Below are positions 35,834 through 44,326 of a stretch of 64,000 bases of DNA, one piece after another. Under the pieces are notes generated by a model. It made no database searches. It was given only the letters and a program-made list of their open reading frames with translations, and was not told the origin of the DNA. The translations under genes were made by a program, and so were the position numbers. This DNA is from Neobittarella massiliensis (ex Bilen et al. 2018). GTDB taxonomy: Bacteria > Bacillota > Clostridia > Oscillospirales > Ruminococcaceae. Location: NCBI RefSeq assembly GCF_900289145.1, contig NZ_OKQO01000003.1, forward strand, positions 62,001 to 126,000, given 5' to 3'. How positions within the stretch are numbered: the stretch's first letter is position 1; each line of letters begins with the position of its first letter.

Positions 35834-35980
35834 CTACATCTCCTCGGGCCAGTCAACGGATGCAGCTGTTGGCTGGTCTTTCTCTTTTTCCATCAAATCT
35901 AACATGTGATAATAATCAATGGCTTTCTCCATAAACGGCTGTGACACATTAAATAGTTCTGCTAAAAATAAAACAAAGCC
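35834..35980 (-). pseudogene. Short 3' gene remnant, possibly ImmA/IrrE-like
   Basis: The minus-strand frame reads LFLAELFNVSQPFMEKAIDY and ends SVDWPEEM plus stop. This resembles the C-terminal end of ImmA/IrrE-type phage or ICE peptidases. The upstream part is lost within a repeated intergenic unit. The family guess is weak; the coding character is clear. Confidence 0.4.
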
Positions 35981-36055
35981 CAAACATTAATCGTAATATA
36001 GAATTTAACCCGGGCATACTCACTCCTCCAATACCCAGATCATACCAATACTGGC

Positions 36056-36169
36056 CGTCTTATCTATTCGCACAACAGAGAGATATTAACAGAAAATATG
36101 ACATTTTTTATAATGCGCATGTATGATTAAGCCCCCGGCCGTCCTTTCGGATGGTCGGGGACTATTTTA
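36056..36169. repeat. Intergenic repeat unit A
   Basis: The unit starts CGTCTTATCTATTCG, continues ACAACAGAGAGATA and ATAATGCGCATGTATGATT and ends with a GC-rich hairpin (GCCCCCGGCCGTCC, TTTC loop). It is nearly identical to unit B at 36811-36927. Confidence 0.8.
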
Positions 36170-36183
36170 GGGTTTTCCCGCCT

Positions 36184-36684
36184 TTAAAAGCTCTTATCAA
36201 ATGCGATTTTTTCACTATTATCAAACCAAATTGTCCCACAATATGAAAATCCATTTTTTTGTAAGATATGCTGCATTTTCTTATTATCAGCATCCGTATC
36301 TACTCTAAAAGAGGATATGCCTTTTTTCTTACTCATCTCCTCTACTAAGCGAAATGTAATACTGCTAATTCCTTTTCCTCTCGCATTATCAGTAAATGCC
36401 ATACGATGTACAACAACATAGTTCTCCGAAGTGTTCCATTTGCCCTGCATATCCTTGTATGCAGGCTCACCGTCATAGTCCACACATAAATATCCTAAAA
36501 TGTTCTCATCATCAACTACAAAAAATCCTTTTTCATATTCAATATCATTCTTAATACACTCATAATCTGGATAACCTGTCTGCCATTGGTCAATCCCTTG
36601 TTCTTTCAAATGTGTTTTTGCAGTATTGATAATATCCATCACAATCTGTATTTCTTCTAACTTTGCCAATCTAAGTGCCAACAT
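36184..36684 (-). CDS. GNAT-family N-acetyltransferase
   Basis: The protein has 166 residues. The acetyl-CoA site is visible as RMAFTDNARGKGISSITFR (R/Q-x-x-G-x-G/A type), followed by the VDTDADNKKMQHILQKNGF block. The substrate is unknown. It lies alone between intergenic repeat units A and B, like a single-gene cassette. Confidence 0.85.
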   Translation of the reverse strand: MLALRLAKLEEIQIVMDIINTAKTHLKEQGIDQWQTGYPDYECIKNDIEYEKGFFVVDDENILGYLCVDYDGEPAYKDMQGKWNTSENYVVVHRMAFTDNARGKGISSITFRLVEEMSKKKGISSFRVDTDADNKKMQHILQKNGFSYCGTIWFDNSEKIAFDKSF

Positions 36685-36810
36685 TTTATTTCCTCCTCGT
36701 TTTAAATTTCGATTTGTCTGGTGATTTGATTATAGCATGGCTCCCTATACCTGTCCAAAAAACACATATCCGTCTGGACAGTTAGATCTTCCGAAAACCT
36801 TGTTACCACC

Positions 36811-36927
36811 CGTCTTATCTATTCGTACAACAGAGAGATACTGTGCTGAAATATGACATTTTTGATAATGCGCATGTATGATTGATTAAGCCCCCGACCG
36901 TCCTTTCGGATGGCCGGGGGCTTTTTT
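36811..36927. repeat. Intergenic repeat unit B
   Basis: This unit is highly similar to unit A over its whole length. Its hairpin (36888-36903 with 36908-36923, TTTC loop) is followed by a T-run on the plus strand, so it can terminate rightward transcription. A partial third unit lies at 37300-37346. Confidence 0.8.
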
Positions 36928-36975
36928 ATTTGTGGCACGTGTAAATCAATTTATGGTATCGGATCTTAATTATAT

Positions 36976-37230
36976 TTAATTTTTGCTATTGTAGGCCTTG
37001 TAGTCATTAGAGAGTTGAACCTCACCTGCAAGATCTAAGCTCATACCGATAGCCGCAATAACAACGCCAATGATGTACCCTATAATCTGTGCTGAAAAGC
37101 TTTTCACTAAAACCATTGTTGCAACGACAACGATAACTCCAAGTACCGCGAAAATCCCACCTGACAATATTAACTTGTAGCTGGTGGATTTTTCCTCTTT
37201 ACACTTCTTCCTAAATTCCTTTTTTGTCAT
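36976..37230 (-). CDS. Small two-helix membrane protein
   Basis: The protein has 84 residues. A basic N-terminus (MTKKEFRKKCKEEK) is followed by two membrane segments (about 20-43 and 48-68) and a short polar tail. A GAGGAGG site precedes the ATG. Family and function are not recognised. It lies between repeat units B and C. Confidence 0.6.
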   Translation of the reverse strand: MTKKEFRKKCKEEKSTSYKLILSGGIFAVLGVIVVVATMVLVKSFSAQIIGYIIGVVIAAIGMSLDLAGEVQLSNDYKAYNSKN

Positions 37231-37299
37231 AAAAACGCCTCCTCAACGCATTTGAAAAATGATACCCTCAATACCTAAATCATATCAAACACTAACTAC

Positions 37300-37346
37300 C
37301 ATATCTATTCGCATAAAAGAGATATATTTCAATTGAAATATGGCGC
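37300..37346. repeat. Partial intergenic repeat unit C
   Basis: It shares ATATCTATTCGCA and AGAGATATAT with units A and B, and its right flank resembles that of unit A (CCTCAATACC type), but lacks the hairpin. Confidence 0.5.
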
Positions 37347-37395
37347 TTTATATAAAGGCTTTTATATTTAAGTTACTGGGTCGCATATTATATCC

Positions 37396-37824
37396 TCATT
37401 TAAATGGGATTGTTTTTATTAAGAATAACTCCATGGGCTGAGCGTACTGAGGGAGATCAATGATGAGACCCCCGCAATCTTTGTAGCCTAGCTTTCGATA
37501 GAAGTGCTGGGCCGTTTCGTCAGCTTGTGTAGAAGTCAGTAGCATTCCATAACCCTGATCTTCCATATCATTTTCCTAATGTGTCATTAGCTGCTTTCCA
37601 TATCCTTTACCTCGATAGCCCTCGGCGACTATGAGCATTGTGCAGAACGGGGTATTATCCCAAAATAAATTATACCTCAATAAGCCCACAGGATTGTCAG
37701 AGTCTAAAAGCACATAGCCCATTTTGGTACATATTTTATTCTGGAACTCTGTTTCTGGTAGATACCGATCGAGAGTATACCAAAACTGCTTATCCGTTTC
37801 TTTTAAATATCTAATTTCTATCAT
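37396..37824 (-). pseudogene. GNAT acetyltransferase with in-frame TAG
   Basis: The frame of 142 codons reads as a GNAT protein with an acetyl-CoA motif (AEGYRGKGYGKQLM), then stops at TAG (37576-37578). It continues in the same frame with GYGMLLTSTQADETAQHFYR and the KLGYKDCGGLIID end. In related proteins the stop position is usually Trp, so a TGG to TAG change is likely. Only a truncated product without half the fold would be made, unless TAG is suppressed. Confidence 0.78.
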
Positions 37825-38030
37825 TTATATCTCCTCAATTGGATCCAACTAAATTTTTACACACTAACTTAATTATAACGGATTATGGCAGGATAATCTA
37901 TGGACACAATGCCAGGTATAAAAGAGAAGGTTTGTAGAATTGACAGAACTTTAACTATTTTCACAGAAGTGCACTATAAGACGTTGAGTGTACATATATA
38001 AAGCATAAAATCTCCGTAAAGGAGGTTATT

Positions 38031-38255
38031 ATGGAAATATTAGTCGAATTTTCAAGAAAAATGAAAACCTACAGAAAAGCAATTCACTGGACGCAAGAAA
38101 AAACAGCTTTTGAGTGCGAGATATCTTTGGAGCATTACAAAAGAATCGAGTTGGGCAAATCAAATCCAGGCCTTATAATAGCCGTGCGCATAGCTCGGAT
38201 ACTGGATATTGATCTAAACGCTCTTAAGTGTTTAGAAGATGAGCCTGAGGAGTAA
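38031..38255 (+). CDS. Small XRE-type HTH protein near the CRISPR leader
   Basis: The protein has 74 residues with a single HTH (HWTQEKTAFECEISLEHYKR, then IELGKSNPGL). AAAGGAGG precedes the ATG. A TGTACATA element in its promoter recurs before the next small HTH gene and may be its operator. A decayed homologue lies beside the second CRISPR array (46477-46625). Confidence 0.78.
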   Translation: MEILVEFSRKMKTYRKAIHWTQEKTAFECEISLEHYKRIELGKSNPGLIIAVRIARILDIDLNALKCLEDEPEE

Positions 38256-38371
38256 ATAAAAAGCCTCCATCTGTCATTTCAAATAGTTGGGAGTTTTTTG
38301 TTCACATTGCAGTAATATTTATTGAATACACTTTATGTGTACATATTTTCCGTAAGAAAGGAGATGAGCCC

Positions 38372-38509
38372 ATGTCAACCGTTGAACAGCTATCTAGAAT
38401 GCTTAGTGAGTACAGGAGTGCCCACAAATTAAGTCAGGAAGAGATGGCAAAATTATGCGGCATACCCGTAGAGTATTATCGGAGGGTAGAAATGCCCAGT
38501 AAAATCTAA
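38372..38509 (+). pseudogene. Truncated HTH gene (45 codons)
   Basis: The ATG follows GAAAGGAG; the product SEYRSAHKLSQEEMAKLCGI then PVEYYRRVE is the first part of an XRE HTH and stops early after EMPSKI. The normal end with the last helices is missing. A strong hairpin (38516-38548) follows immediately. Confidence 0.6.
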
Positions 38510-38515
38510 AGTGGG

Positions 38516-38548
38516 ATAGTCTCTAGTTGCTGTCTAACTAGAGACTAT
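38516..38548 (+). terminator. Perfect 13-bp hairpin before the CRISPR leader
   Basis: ATAGTCTCTAGTT (38516-38528) pairs perfectly with AACTAGAGACTAT (38536-38548), followed by TTTTAC. It separates the HTH genes from the CRISPR leader. Confidence 0.65.
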
Positions 38549-38717
38549 TTTACTGGTGCGAAGTATAAGCGCACAGAGAATGCCTATTATGTTCGCACCT
38601 GTGTTTTATCTCTTTTGCCGAGAAGATCTACTGTATGAGCAATGGATATGTTGACATCTGACAGCAATATAGCTACAATAAATACAAGCAATCTCCTATC
38701 TTTTGGTAGTGATTGCC
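38541..38717 (+). promoter_or_regulatory. CRISPR array 1 leader with promoter
   Basis: An AT-rich leader of about 177 bases is closely similar to the reverse complement of 46272-46450. TTGACA (38651-38656), a 17-base spacer and TACAAT (38674-38679) form a strong promoter that would start transcription about 30 bases before the first repeat. Confidence 0.85.
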
Positions 38718-39490
38718 GTCACCACCCACCCGGGTGGTGTGGATTGAAATCTGGTTTGAGTGGTGGGAAAAGGGTAACTATCGTGGTCACCACCCACCCG
38801 GGTGGTGTGGATTGAAATCTGGTTTGAGTGGTGGGAAAAGGGTAACTATCGTGGTCACCACCCACCCGGGTGGTGTGGATTGAAATAGGATATCGGCATA
38901 TCTGGCTATAGCTGTATCGTCGTCACCACCCACCCGGGTGGTGTGGATTGAAATACCATCCGTTTGCAAAACCATTACAGCGCCCCATGTCACCACCCAC
39001 CCGGGTGGTGTGGATTGAAATATAGCACCCTCGACCACGGAAATAACAGCGTTAAGTCACCACCCACCCGGGTGGTGTGGATTGAAATGATAACGATAGT
39101 ATTTTCGGTGTCACCCTCCCAGTCACCACCCACCCGGGTGGTGTGGATTGAAATAACAAGGACCAGGCCCTCATCCGCAGCTTATCGGCGTCACCACCCA
39201 CCCGGGTGGTGTGGATTGAAATACTCACTCACTGACGCTTAAGGTGGGCAGCACCAGTCACCACCCACCCGGGTGGTGTGGATTGAAATATCACAAATTT
39301 GGGTATGTACAACGAGGGTCGTCGTCACCACCCACCCGGGTGGTGTGGATTGAAATATCGAAGAAAGATGCTGCCGCATCGGTATCGGCCGTCACCACCC
39401 ACCCGGGTGGTATGGATTGAAATTGGGAGAACTCCGAGAAGATGCTGTACACTTCGCGTCGCCATCCACACGGGTGGTGTAGGTAAAACC
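38718..39490 (+). CRISPR. CRISPR array 1: 12 repeats, 11 spacers
   Basis: The repeats are 33 bases and contain the palindrome CACCACCC/GGGTGGTG with an ACCC loop and the 3' end GGATTGAAAT, like type I-C repeats. Repeats start at 38718, 38786, 38854, 38922, 38989, 39056, 39122, 39190, 39257, 39324, 39391 (one change) and 39458 (degenerate). Spacers are 33-35 bases. Spacers 1 and 2 next to the leader are identical. The degenerate last repeat and the promoter fix the direction as rightward. No cas gene is in the window. Confidence 0.97.
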
Positions 39491-39497
39491 GGAAATT

Positions 39498-39535
39498 AAG
39501 AATAACCCTGGCTATACTTAGTCAGGGTTATTCTT
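39498..39535 (+). terminator. Terminator after CRISPR array 1
   Basis: AAGAATAACCCTG (39498-39510) pairs perfectly with CAGGGTTATTCTT (39523-39535). It follows the degenerate last repeat by eight bases. Confidence 0.75.
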
Positions 39536-39782
39536 ATACTTATCATGCGGGCTTAATATCTGAAAATCAATAATGTTAGAGAGGATTATCCATGCGCAAA
39601 GTGATCGTGCCCGCTGTCGTCCGCTATGATACTGAGAGTAACATGGCCTCGATAAAATAACCCACTTTACTGCCAAAATAGCGATTTTAGATAGCTAAAC
39701 AGGAAAACAGAAAATGTTAATATTTCGCGTAGATAAGCCGTTTTTTTAAGTTTCTACGTAAGTGGAAAACCAGGTGTTTTGA

Positions 39783-39806
39783 GTTCAAGTCCGGTCAGCG
39801 GCACCA
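39783..39806 (+). other. tRNA 3' fragment, probable attachment-site scar
   Basis: GTTCAAGTC (T-loop consensus) continues to CAGCGGCACCA, a normal tRNA acceptor 3' end with CCA. The 5' half of the T-stem does not pair, and no upstream acceptor GCCGCTG is present, so this is only a 3' fragment. A hairpin resembling a tRNA terminator follows (39806-39846). Fragments like this are left at the far end of tRNA-integrated islands. The rest of 39536-39854 shows no gene. Confidence 0.6.
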
Positions 39807-39846
39807 ACAAGGACCGCATGGATAAGCCATCCATGTGATTCTTGTT
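39806..39846 (+). terminator. Hairpin downstream of the tRNA fragment
   Basis: AACAAGGACCGCATGGAT pairs with ATCCATGTGATTCTTGTT around AAGCC, with a few mismatches. Confidence 0.55.
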
Positions 39847-39854
39847 AAAGAGGT

Positions 39855-40538
39855 CTAGATATGGGTGGAGTGGGCCAGGTGGCAAAATTGGCGGACTTTG
39901 CCGATATCTTTGTGCAGAAGTTTGCCGCTTGCATTTTTTACACTGGTCTTGGTGAGCGAGTCGACGCCGAAGGGGTGTACGGTGTGGATGGCGTTAACGA
40001 CGTTGTCAGGACCCAAGCCGCCGGCCAGGATGACCGGGATGTCGACTGCATCGACGATCTTTTTGCTGATGCTCCAGTCGTGGGGAACGCCCACAGCGCC
40101 GATGCCGCCATTTTGGGCGTTGGGAGAGACTGAATCGAGCAGCAGATAATCAGCGTATTTTTGCCGCTGTAGCGCTTCGTCGTAGGCCTCGGGGCCCGAC
40201 ATGCCGATGGCCTGCATGATCTTGGCGCCGGGCAGAGCAGCCTCGAGTTTCGCCTGGAAGGCGGCGCTGGACTTAAAACTGCTGCTGAGATGGACGATAT
40301 CGGGCTGTGCGGTGCGCGCATAGTGGAGGATATTTTCTTCCCGGTCTGAGGCGGGGATCATGACCCGGGTGGCTTTGCCGGCCAGCGCGCGGAAGATATC
40401 GGCGGCAGTCTCCAGAGGGACCGCACAGGGGCAGCCGCGGCCCGCGTCCTCTACCAGGACACCGATGTAGTCGACGCCGGCCTCGACGCACTGCAGGGCC
40501 TCCTCTACCGAGATGATCGAATAAATTTGTGTGATCAT
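39855..40538 (-). CDS. TrpF-like (phosphoribosylanthranilate isomerase family) protein
   Basis: The protein has about 227 residues with a TIM-barrel pattern and the phosphate-binding end VDIPVILAGGLGPDNV, then GVDSLTKTSVKN, typical of TrpF. TrpF normally begins with K-I/V-C-G, whose Cys is catalytic; here the start is MITQIYSIIS, without that Cys. An Asp in LLLDSVS is at the place of the second catalytic residue. No trp gene is nearby. It may have another sugar-phosphate-related function. The ATG at 40538 follows AAAGGGG. Confidence 0.7.
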   Translation of the reverse strand: MITQIYSIISVEEALQCVEAGVDYIGVLVEDAGRGCPCAVPLETAADIFRALAGKATRVMIPASDREENILHYARTAQPDIVHLSSSFKSSAAFQAKLEAALPGAKIMQAIGMSGPEAYDEALQRQKYADYLLLDSVSPNAQNGGIGAVGVPHDWSISKKIVDAVDIPVILAGGLGPDNVVNAIHTVHPFGVDSLTKTSVKNASGKLLHKDIGKVRQFCHLAHSTHI

Positions 40539-40668
40539 GAACAGCACCCCTTTCTTGTTGCATTGTTGCGGTAAAGTGGCGGTTTAATGACAAAATATTG
40601 AGCTTTGGGAGCGGGTAGAGGTAAAAATAAGTGGAAAATACAGCTGTTTTGACCCAATATCTACCTGT

Positions 40669-40697
40669 ATTATAGAGCGAGTGTGGTGATATTTCAA
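40669..40697 (-). promoter_or_regulatory. Promoter of the TrpF-like gene
   Basis: TTGAAA (40692-40697), 17 bases and TATAAT (40669-40674) on the minus strand. A plus-strand promoter overlaps it (TTGACC 40649-40654, TATAGA 40671-40676), pointing to the DUF362 gene. The remaining 40539-40986 holds no gene. Confidence 0.65.
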
Positions 40698-40986
40698 TGT
40701 TTAAGGCCCTATACAGACAAAATGAAGCGGCGGTACGGATAGAAAAATTGAGGGACGTAAATGTTACGAAATTGTAAATTCGGCCCTTTTTGGGGGAATT
40801 GGCGGTACGATTTGCCTTTTTTGACTGCGTTGACATAATGGGAGCACCTGACTGCTGATTTTAGAAATGGAAATATTTTGATAAACAGGGGGACAAAGGA
40901 CCCGCCGCTGCGGTATAATGAGAGCGACCCAAAAAGAAGTGGACCGGGTGACCGGACCAGCAGACCAAAAAGGAGAGAGAAGATCT

Positions 40987-42087
40987 ATGAGCCCATCCAA
41001 GGTGTATTACACAGACTTTCATGCTACGCTGGAGGAAAATCTGCTGCAGAAACTGGCCCGGTTGGTGAGAGCGGCGGGAATGGAACAGATCGACTTTAAA
41101 AATAAGTTTACCGCTATCAAAATACATTTTGGCGAGCCGGGCAACTTGGCGTACCTGCGCCCCAACTATGCCAAAGTGATCGCCGACATCGTGAAAGAAC
41201 AGGGGGGACGGGTATTTTTGACCGATTGTAACACCCTGTATATCGGCCGCCGCAAAAATGCGCTGGACCATCTGGACGCCGCCTATGAAAACGGCTATAA
41301 CCCGTTTGCCACCGGTTGCCAGGTGATTATTGGCGACGGGCTGAAGGGGACCGATGAACAGCTGGTACCCATTGACGGTGAGTATGTAAAAGAGGCCAAG
41401 ATCGGCCGCGGCGTGATGGATGCGGATATCCTCATTTCGCTGACCCATTTTAAGGTGCATGAGTGTACCGGTATCGGCGGAGCACTTAAAAATATCGGTA
41501 TGGGTTGTGGCTCGCGGGCAGGCAAGATGGAGATGCACTCCGCCGGCAAGCCCTATGTGGAGACGGAGCAGTGTATCAGCTGCGGCGCCTGCCGCAAAAA
41601 CTGCGCCCACGACGCGATCTCGTTTGTGGAGAAAAAGGCGTGTATAGACCATGATAAATGCGTGGGCTGTGGCCGCTGTATAGGCGTGTGCCCGGTGGAC
41701 GCTGTTCAGCCGGCCCAGGATGAGGCCTTTGACGTGCTGAACAAAAAGATATCGGAGTACACGCTGGCGGTCATTGGCGACAAGCCCAGCTTTCATATCA
41801 GTCTGGTGGCGGACGTATCTCCCTACTGTGACTGCCATGCGGAAAACGATATGCCCATCGTGCCGGATGTGGGGATGTTCGCCAGCTTTGACCCGGTGGC
41901 ACTGGATACGGCCTGCGCCGATATGGTAAATGCCCAGCAGCCGCTGCCGGACAGCCTGCTTGACAAAGTACCCCACACCGGCGACTATTTTGCCGATATC
42001 CACCCCACCACCAACTGGCGCAGCGGCGTGGAGCACGCTGAAAAATTGGGGTTGGGCAGCAGTGCTTATGAGCTGGTAAAGATCTAG
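40987..42087 (+). CDS. DUF362 domain protein with two 4Fe-4S clusters
   Basis: The protein has 366 residues. The N-terminal DUF362 domain (about 1-185, including AIKIHFGEPGN) is followed by two ferredoxin-type motifs, CISCGACRKNC (about 196-206) and CVGCGRCIGVCP (about 226-237). The DUF362 fold then resumes (VPDVGMFASFDPVALD). The AAAGGAGAG site supports the ATG at 40987. Such proteins are cytoplasmic iron-sulphur proteins of unknown electron partners. It is a single-gene unit with a terminator at 42226. Confidence 0.86.
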   Translation: MSPSKVYYTDFHATLEENLLQKLARLVRAAGMEQIDFKNKFTAIKIHFGEPGNLAYLRPNYAKVIADIVKEQGGRVFLTDCNTLYIGRRKNALDHLDAAYENGYNPFATGCQVIIGDGLKGTDEQLVPIDGEYVKEAKIGRGVMDADILISLTHFKVHECTGIGGALKNIGMGCGSRAGKMEMHSAGKPYVETEQCISCGACRKNCAHDAISFVEKKACIDHDKCVGCGRCIGVCPVDAVQPAQDEAFDVLNKKISEYTLAVIGDKPSFHISLVADVSPYCDCHAENDMPIVPDVGMFASFDPVALDTACADMVNAQQPLPDSLLDKVPHTGDYFADIHPTTNWRSGVEHAEKLGLGSSAYELVKI

Positions 42088-42225
42088 CACTGCCCGGGTG
42101 ATAGCCGGTGGGGCGTGTTCCCACCACGACCGGTATCTGTGTAAAAGGCGCCGACGGCAGTGTTTGCAGTAGTGGGAAAGTATACACAACAAATTGATAT
42201 GCATGCTGACAATAAGATGTGAGAT

Positions 42226-42268
42226 AAAAACGAGTGAAAGCTGGACTTTTCGCTCGTTTTTATTTTTT
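42226..42268 (+). terminator. Terminator after the DUF362 gene
   Basis: AAAAACGAGTGAAAG pairs with CTTTTCGCTCGTTTTT, with a CTGGA loop and a long T-rich run. Confidence 0.85.
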
Positions 42269-42979
42269 TAGATCTATTGGCTATTGCGGTAATGTTTAGT
42301 AGATCCTGGAAGATTCGGGATGACCGGTCAACTATGGCGACAGAAATTTAATCATGACAGCGCCCGTAGATCCTTCTTTTTTACATGACTTAGGTGGGTA
42401 TGCATGACTGCTTACATAGTTGCAGCATCTCTTTCAGTTACCAGTTCTTTGCGTTCGGGAATAGAGTTTTGGATTTGATATAAAATGTGTTTGATCTCTT
42501 GGGCACGCTGTAAATCAGTTGGATCATACGCAAGTGCTCTTATTGTGTTTACATCGGACGGTATACCGGCTCCTTTCTTTTTTAGGCGGATGATCAGTCG
42601 ACCAGTCTATCTGTACATTTTCTATCATTCATCTATAAGAGTACGTTTGCATTAGCTCATGTTCCATAACGACCAACACGAAAACGCCGCTAATAAGCGG
42701 CTCATAACAGTCGACCAGTGGTATTTGACCCGAAGGGCGGGCGAGCACCGACGAGTTGTGGGGCGCGTGCGCCAGAGGGGCTGGTGGAGATACCGGAGGA
42801 GCTGAGCACTGGGAGCAGTTGGACCTATGAAGAGAAATGCCTGGAGGAACTGAAATAGAGAACAGGGAAACGGAGGACGCTGTAGAGAAAACAGATTAGA
42901 AAAGACAGCTGCCGCAGTCATGGGTATGTGAGCCGCACAGACCCGGATTTAGGCCAGATACAGCGCCCGGGCAAGCCGC
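42269..42979. other. Gene-poor stretch with a small minus-strand remnant
   Basis: About 700 bases without an intact gene. On the minus strand around 42412-42550 a frame reads ALAYDPTDLQRAQEIKHILY then QIQNSIPERKELVTERDAAT and stops; it looks like real protein, but no start codon fits the AGAAAGGAG before it. The GC-rich part after 42700 may be the 5' part of the decayed transposase that follows. Confidence 0.4.
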
Positions 42980-43395
42980 AAGGACCGCATTGTCTACGAC
43001 GAGGTGCAGGACCTATACCGCTGTTCCAATGGGAAGGCGCTGCGTGTGGGGACCTGTACCGCAAATGCCGGCGGCGTAGACCGGAAATATTAGGGCGGAG
43101 CGGGCGGACTGCCGGAGCTGTCCCTTTTAGGCCAAATGCCTAGGTGAACATGACAAGCGCGGGGCGAGGAAACTGTTCGGTATCTATTTTTGCCTTGTTG
43201 TTCGGCGGGACCTGACATGGCAGAACGAGCAGAACTATCTGGACGCCCTATTTGAGAGACAGATTTGGTGTAACGGTGCCTTTATCGCCCAGAAAGGGGG
43301 ACACAGTGGAAACGTATATTTTGCGGTGAAGTTTGGAGGCAGCGGAGAACCACTGACTCCTCTTGGCGACAGCGCTGAACCTCAAACGGATGGTA
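42980..43395 (+). pseudogene. Decayed IS1182-like DDE transposase
   Basis: Fragments in several frames match the C-terminal part of IS1182-type transposases: KDRIVYDEVQDLYRCSNGKA near 42980 and the RRGLEAAE...ALNLKRMV-like end near 43320-43394. Multiple stops and frameshifts interrupt it. Only a remnant remains, with no visible inverted repeats. The 43396-43672 stretch after it holds no gene. Confidence 0.55.
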
Positions 43396-43672
43396 AAGTA
43401 TATGTGTTGCGCCTAAGGGCGTCTTTTTTCTTGTTTGACGTTGTACGGACATAATTTTGCACGTTGTCAACAGCTCCAAGTTGGCCCGAAGTCCGGGGGT
43501 GGGGGAGACTCACCGACAGGTGTTTTGCAGGGCTGACCAAAACGGACCAGACGCAAAAAGTGGCTGACAACATACACAGCTTGCCACTTTGCGAAAGTCG
43601 TGAAGCGCACAGAAAAGGAGAGGGATCTATTTGACCTTTTTGACTTCCGGAATACAGCTTTTTTTGCGTGTA

Positions 43673-43730
43673 TTGACGGCTTTAAAAAGAAACGTCATAA
43701 TGAAAACAAATGTTGCGCAACTTAAGTTGC
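43673..43730 (+). promoter_or_regulatory. TetR-gene promoter and palindromic operator
   Basis: TTGACG (43673-43678), 17 bases and CATAAT (43696-43701). Downstream, the perfect 14-bp palindrome GCAACTTAAGTTGC (43717-43730) overlaps the palindrome TTGCGCAA (43713-43720). This is a typical autorepression site. Confidence 0.8.
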
Positions 43731-43746
43731 TAAAGGAGATTACAGG

Positions 43747-44307
43747 ATGCCACCAAAACCGATTATTAGCAGACAAGATATTATAAACGCAGCGATGCAA
43801 TTGGTGCGGGAGGATGGGATGGATGGTGTCAATGCCCGTAGTTTAGCGAGCGCGCTTACCTGCTCTACAAAACCGCTCTTTCGTATTTACAAAAATATGG
43901 AAGAACTCAAAAGCGATATCCTTACACAACTTGACGCCTATTACAATGCTTTTATGGAGTGTAGGATAACTGAAAATAATCGATTATTAAGTCAGGGGAT
44001 CGCGTATATCGAATTTGCACGAACTGAGAAAATGATCTTTCATACGCTGTTTATGAATAGGAACATGGAGGGGTCATCGCTGCGGGATATCGTTTGTGCA
44101 GAGTGGAATAGAAGGTCGATAGAAAATGCTCGGGCAATAACCGGGTTACCCATAGAGAAGGCCGAAATGCTCTTTATCAATATTTGGCTATATGCACATG
44201 GAATCGCTACTCAGATCGTGTCTAATGGTATAGATATTTCCTTTGATACCGTAAGGGAATTGCTGGATCATGCGTTTAAGCAGTTTTCGATCGATCTATC
44301 AGAATGA
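43747..44307 (+). CDS. TetR-family regulator
   Basis: The protein has 186 residues. The N-terminal HTH (IINAAMQLVREDGMDGVNAR, then SLASALTCSTKPLFRIYKN) is followed by a ligand-binding helical domain of TetR_C type. AAAGGAG precedes the ATG. It probably represses itself and the methyltransferase 19 bases downstream via the palindrome at 43713-43730. Confidence 0.87.
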   Translation: MPPKPIISRQDIINAAMQLVREDGMDGVNARSLASALTCSTKPLFRIYKNMEELKSDILTQLDAYYNAFMECRITENNRLLSQGIAYIEFARTEKMIFHTLFMNRNMEGSSLRDIVCAEWNRRSIENARAITGLPIEKAEMLFINIWLYAHGIATQIVSNGIDISFDTVRELLDHAFKQFSIDLSE

Positions 44308-44326
44308 AAAATGAGGTTGAGTAAAG

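Larger units (their letters stand above)
33905..39806. mobile_element. Probable tRNA-targeted genomic island interrupted by the ICE
   Basis: The block begins with the truncated tyrosine integrase and ends at a tRNA 3' fragment followed by a hairpin (39783-39846). It carries typical island cargo: HicAB, GNAT genes, HTH genes and a CRISPR array. The intact tRNA and left att site would lie beyond the ICE, outside the window. The extent is inferred from these landmarks only. Confidence 0.5.

Noticed and set aside
36056-37346. Classical integron with attC sites
   Set aside because: The intergenic repeats lack the R'/R'' core GTTRRRY arrangement, and the nearby integrase is phage-type rather than IntI.
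38787-39499. Open frames through CRISPR array 1
   Set aside because: They are repeated translations of the repeats (HPPGW, PTRVV units), not genes.
39700-39806. Complete tRNA gene ending at CCA
   Set aside because: No matching acceptor 5' strand, anticodon arm or T-stem 5' half upstream; only the 3' fragment is present.
40861-42204. 447-codon open frame on the minus strand
   Set aside because: Antisense to the DUF362 gene, which has clear Fe-S motifs in the other frame.
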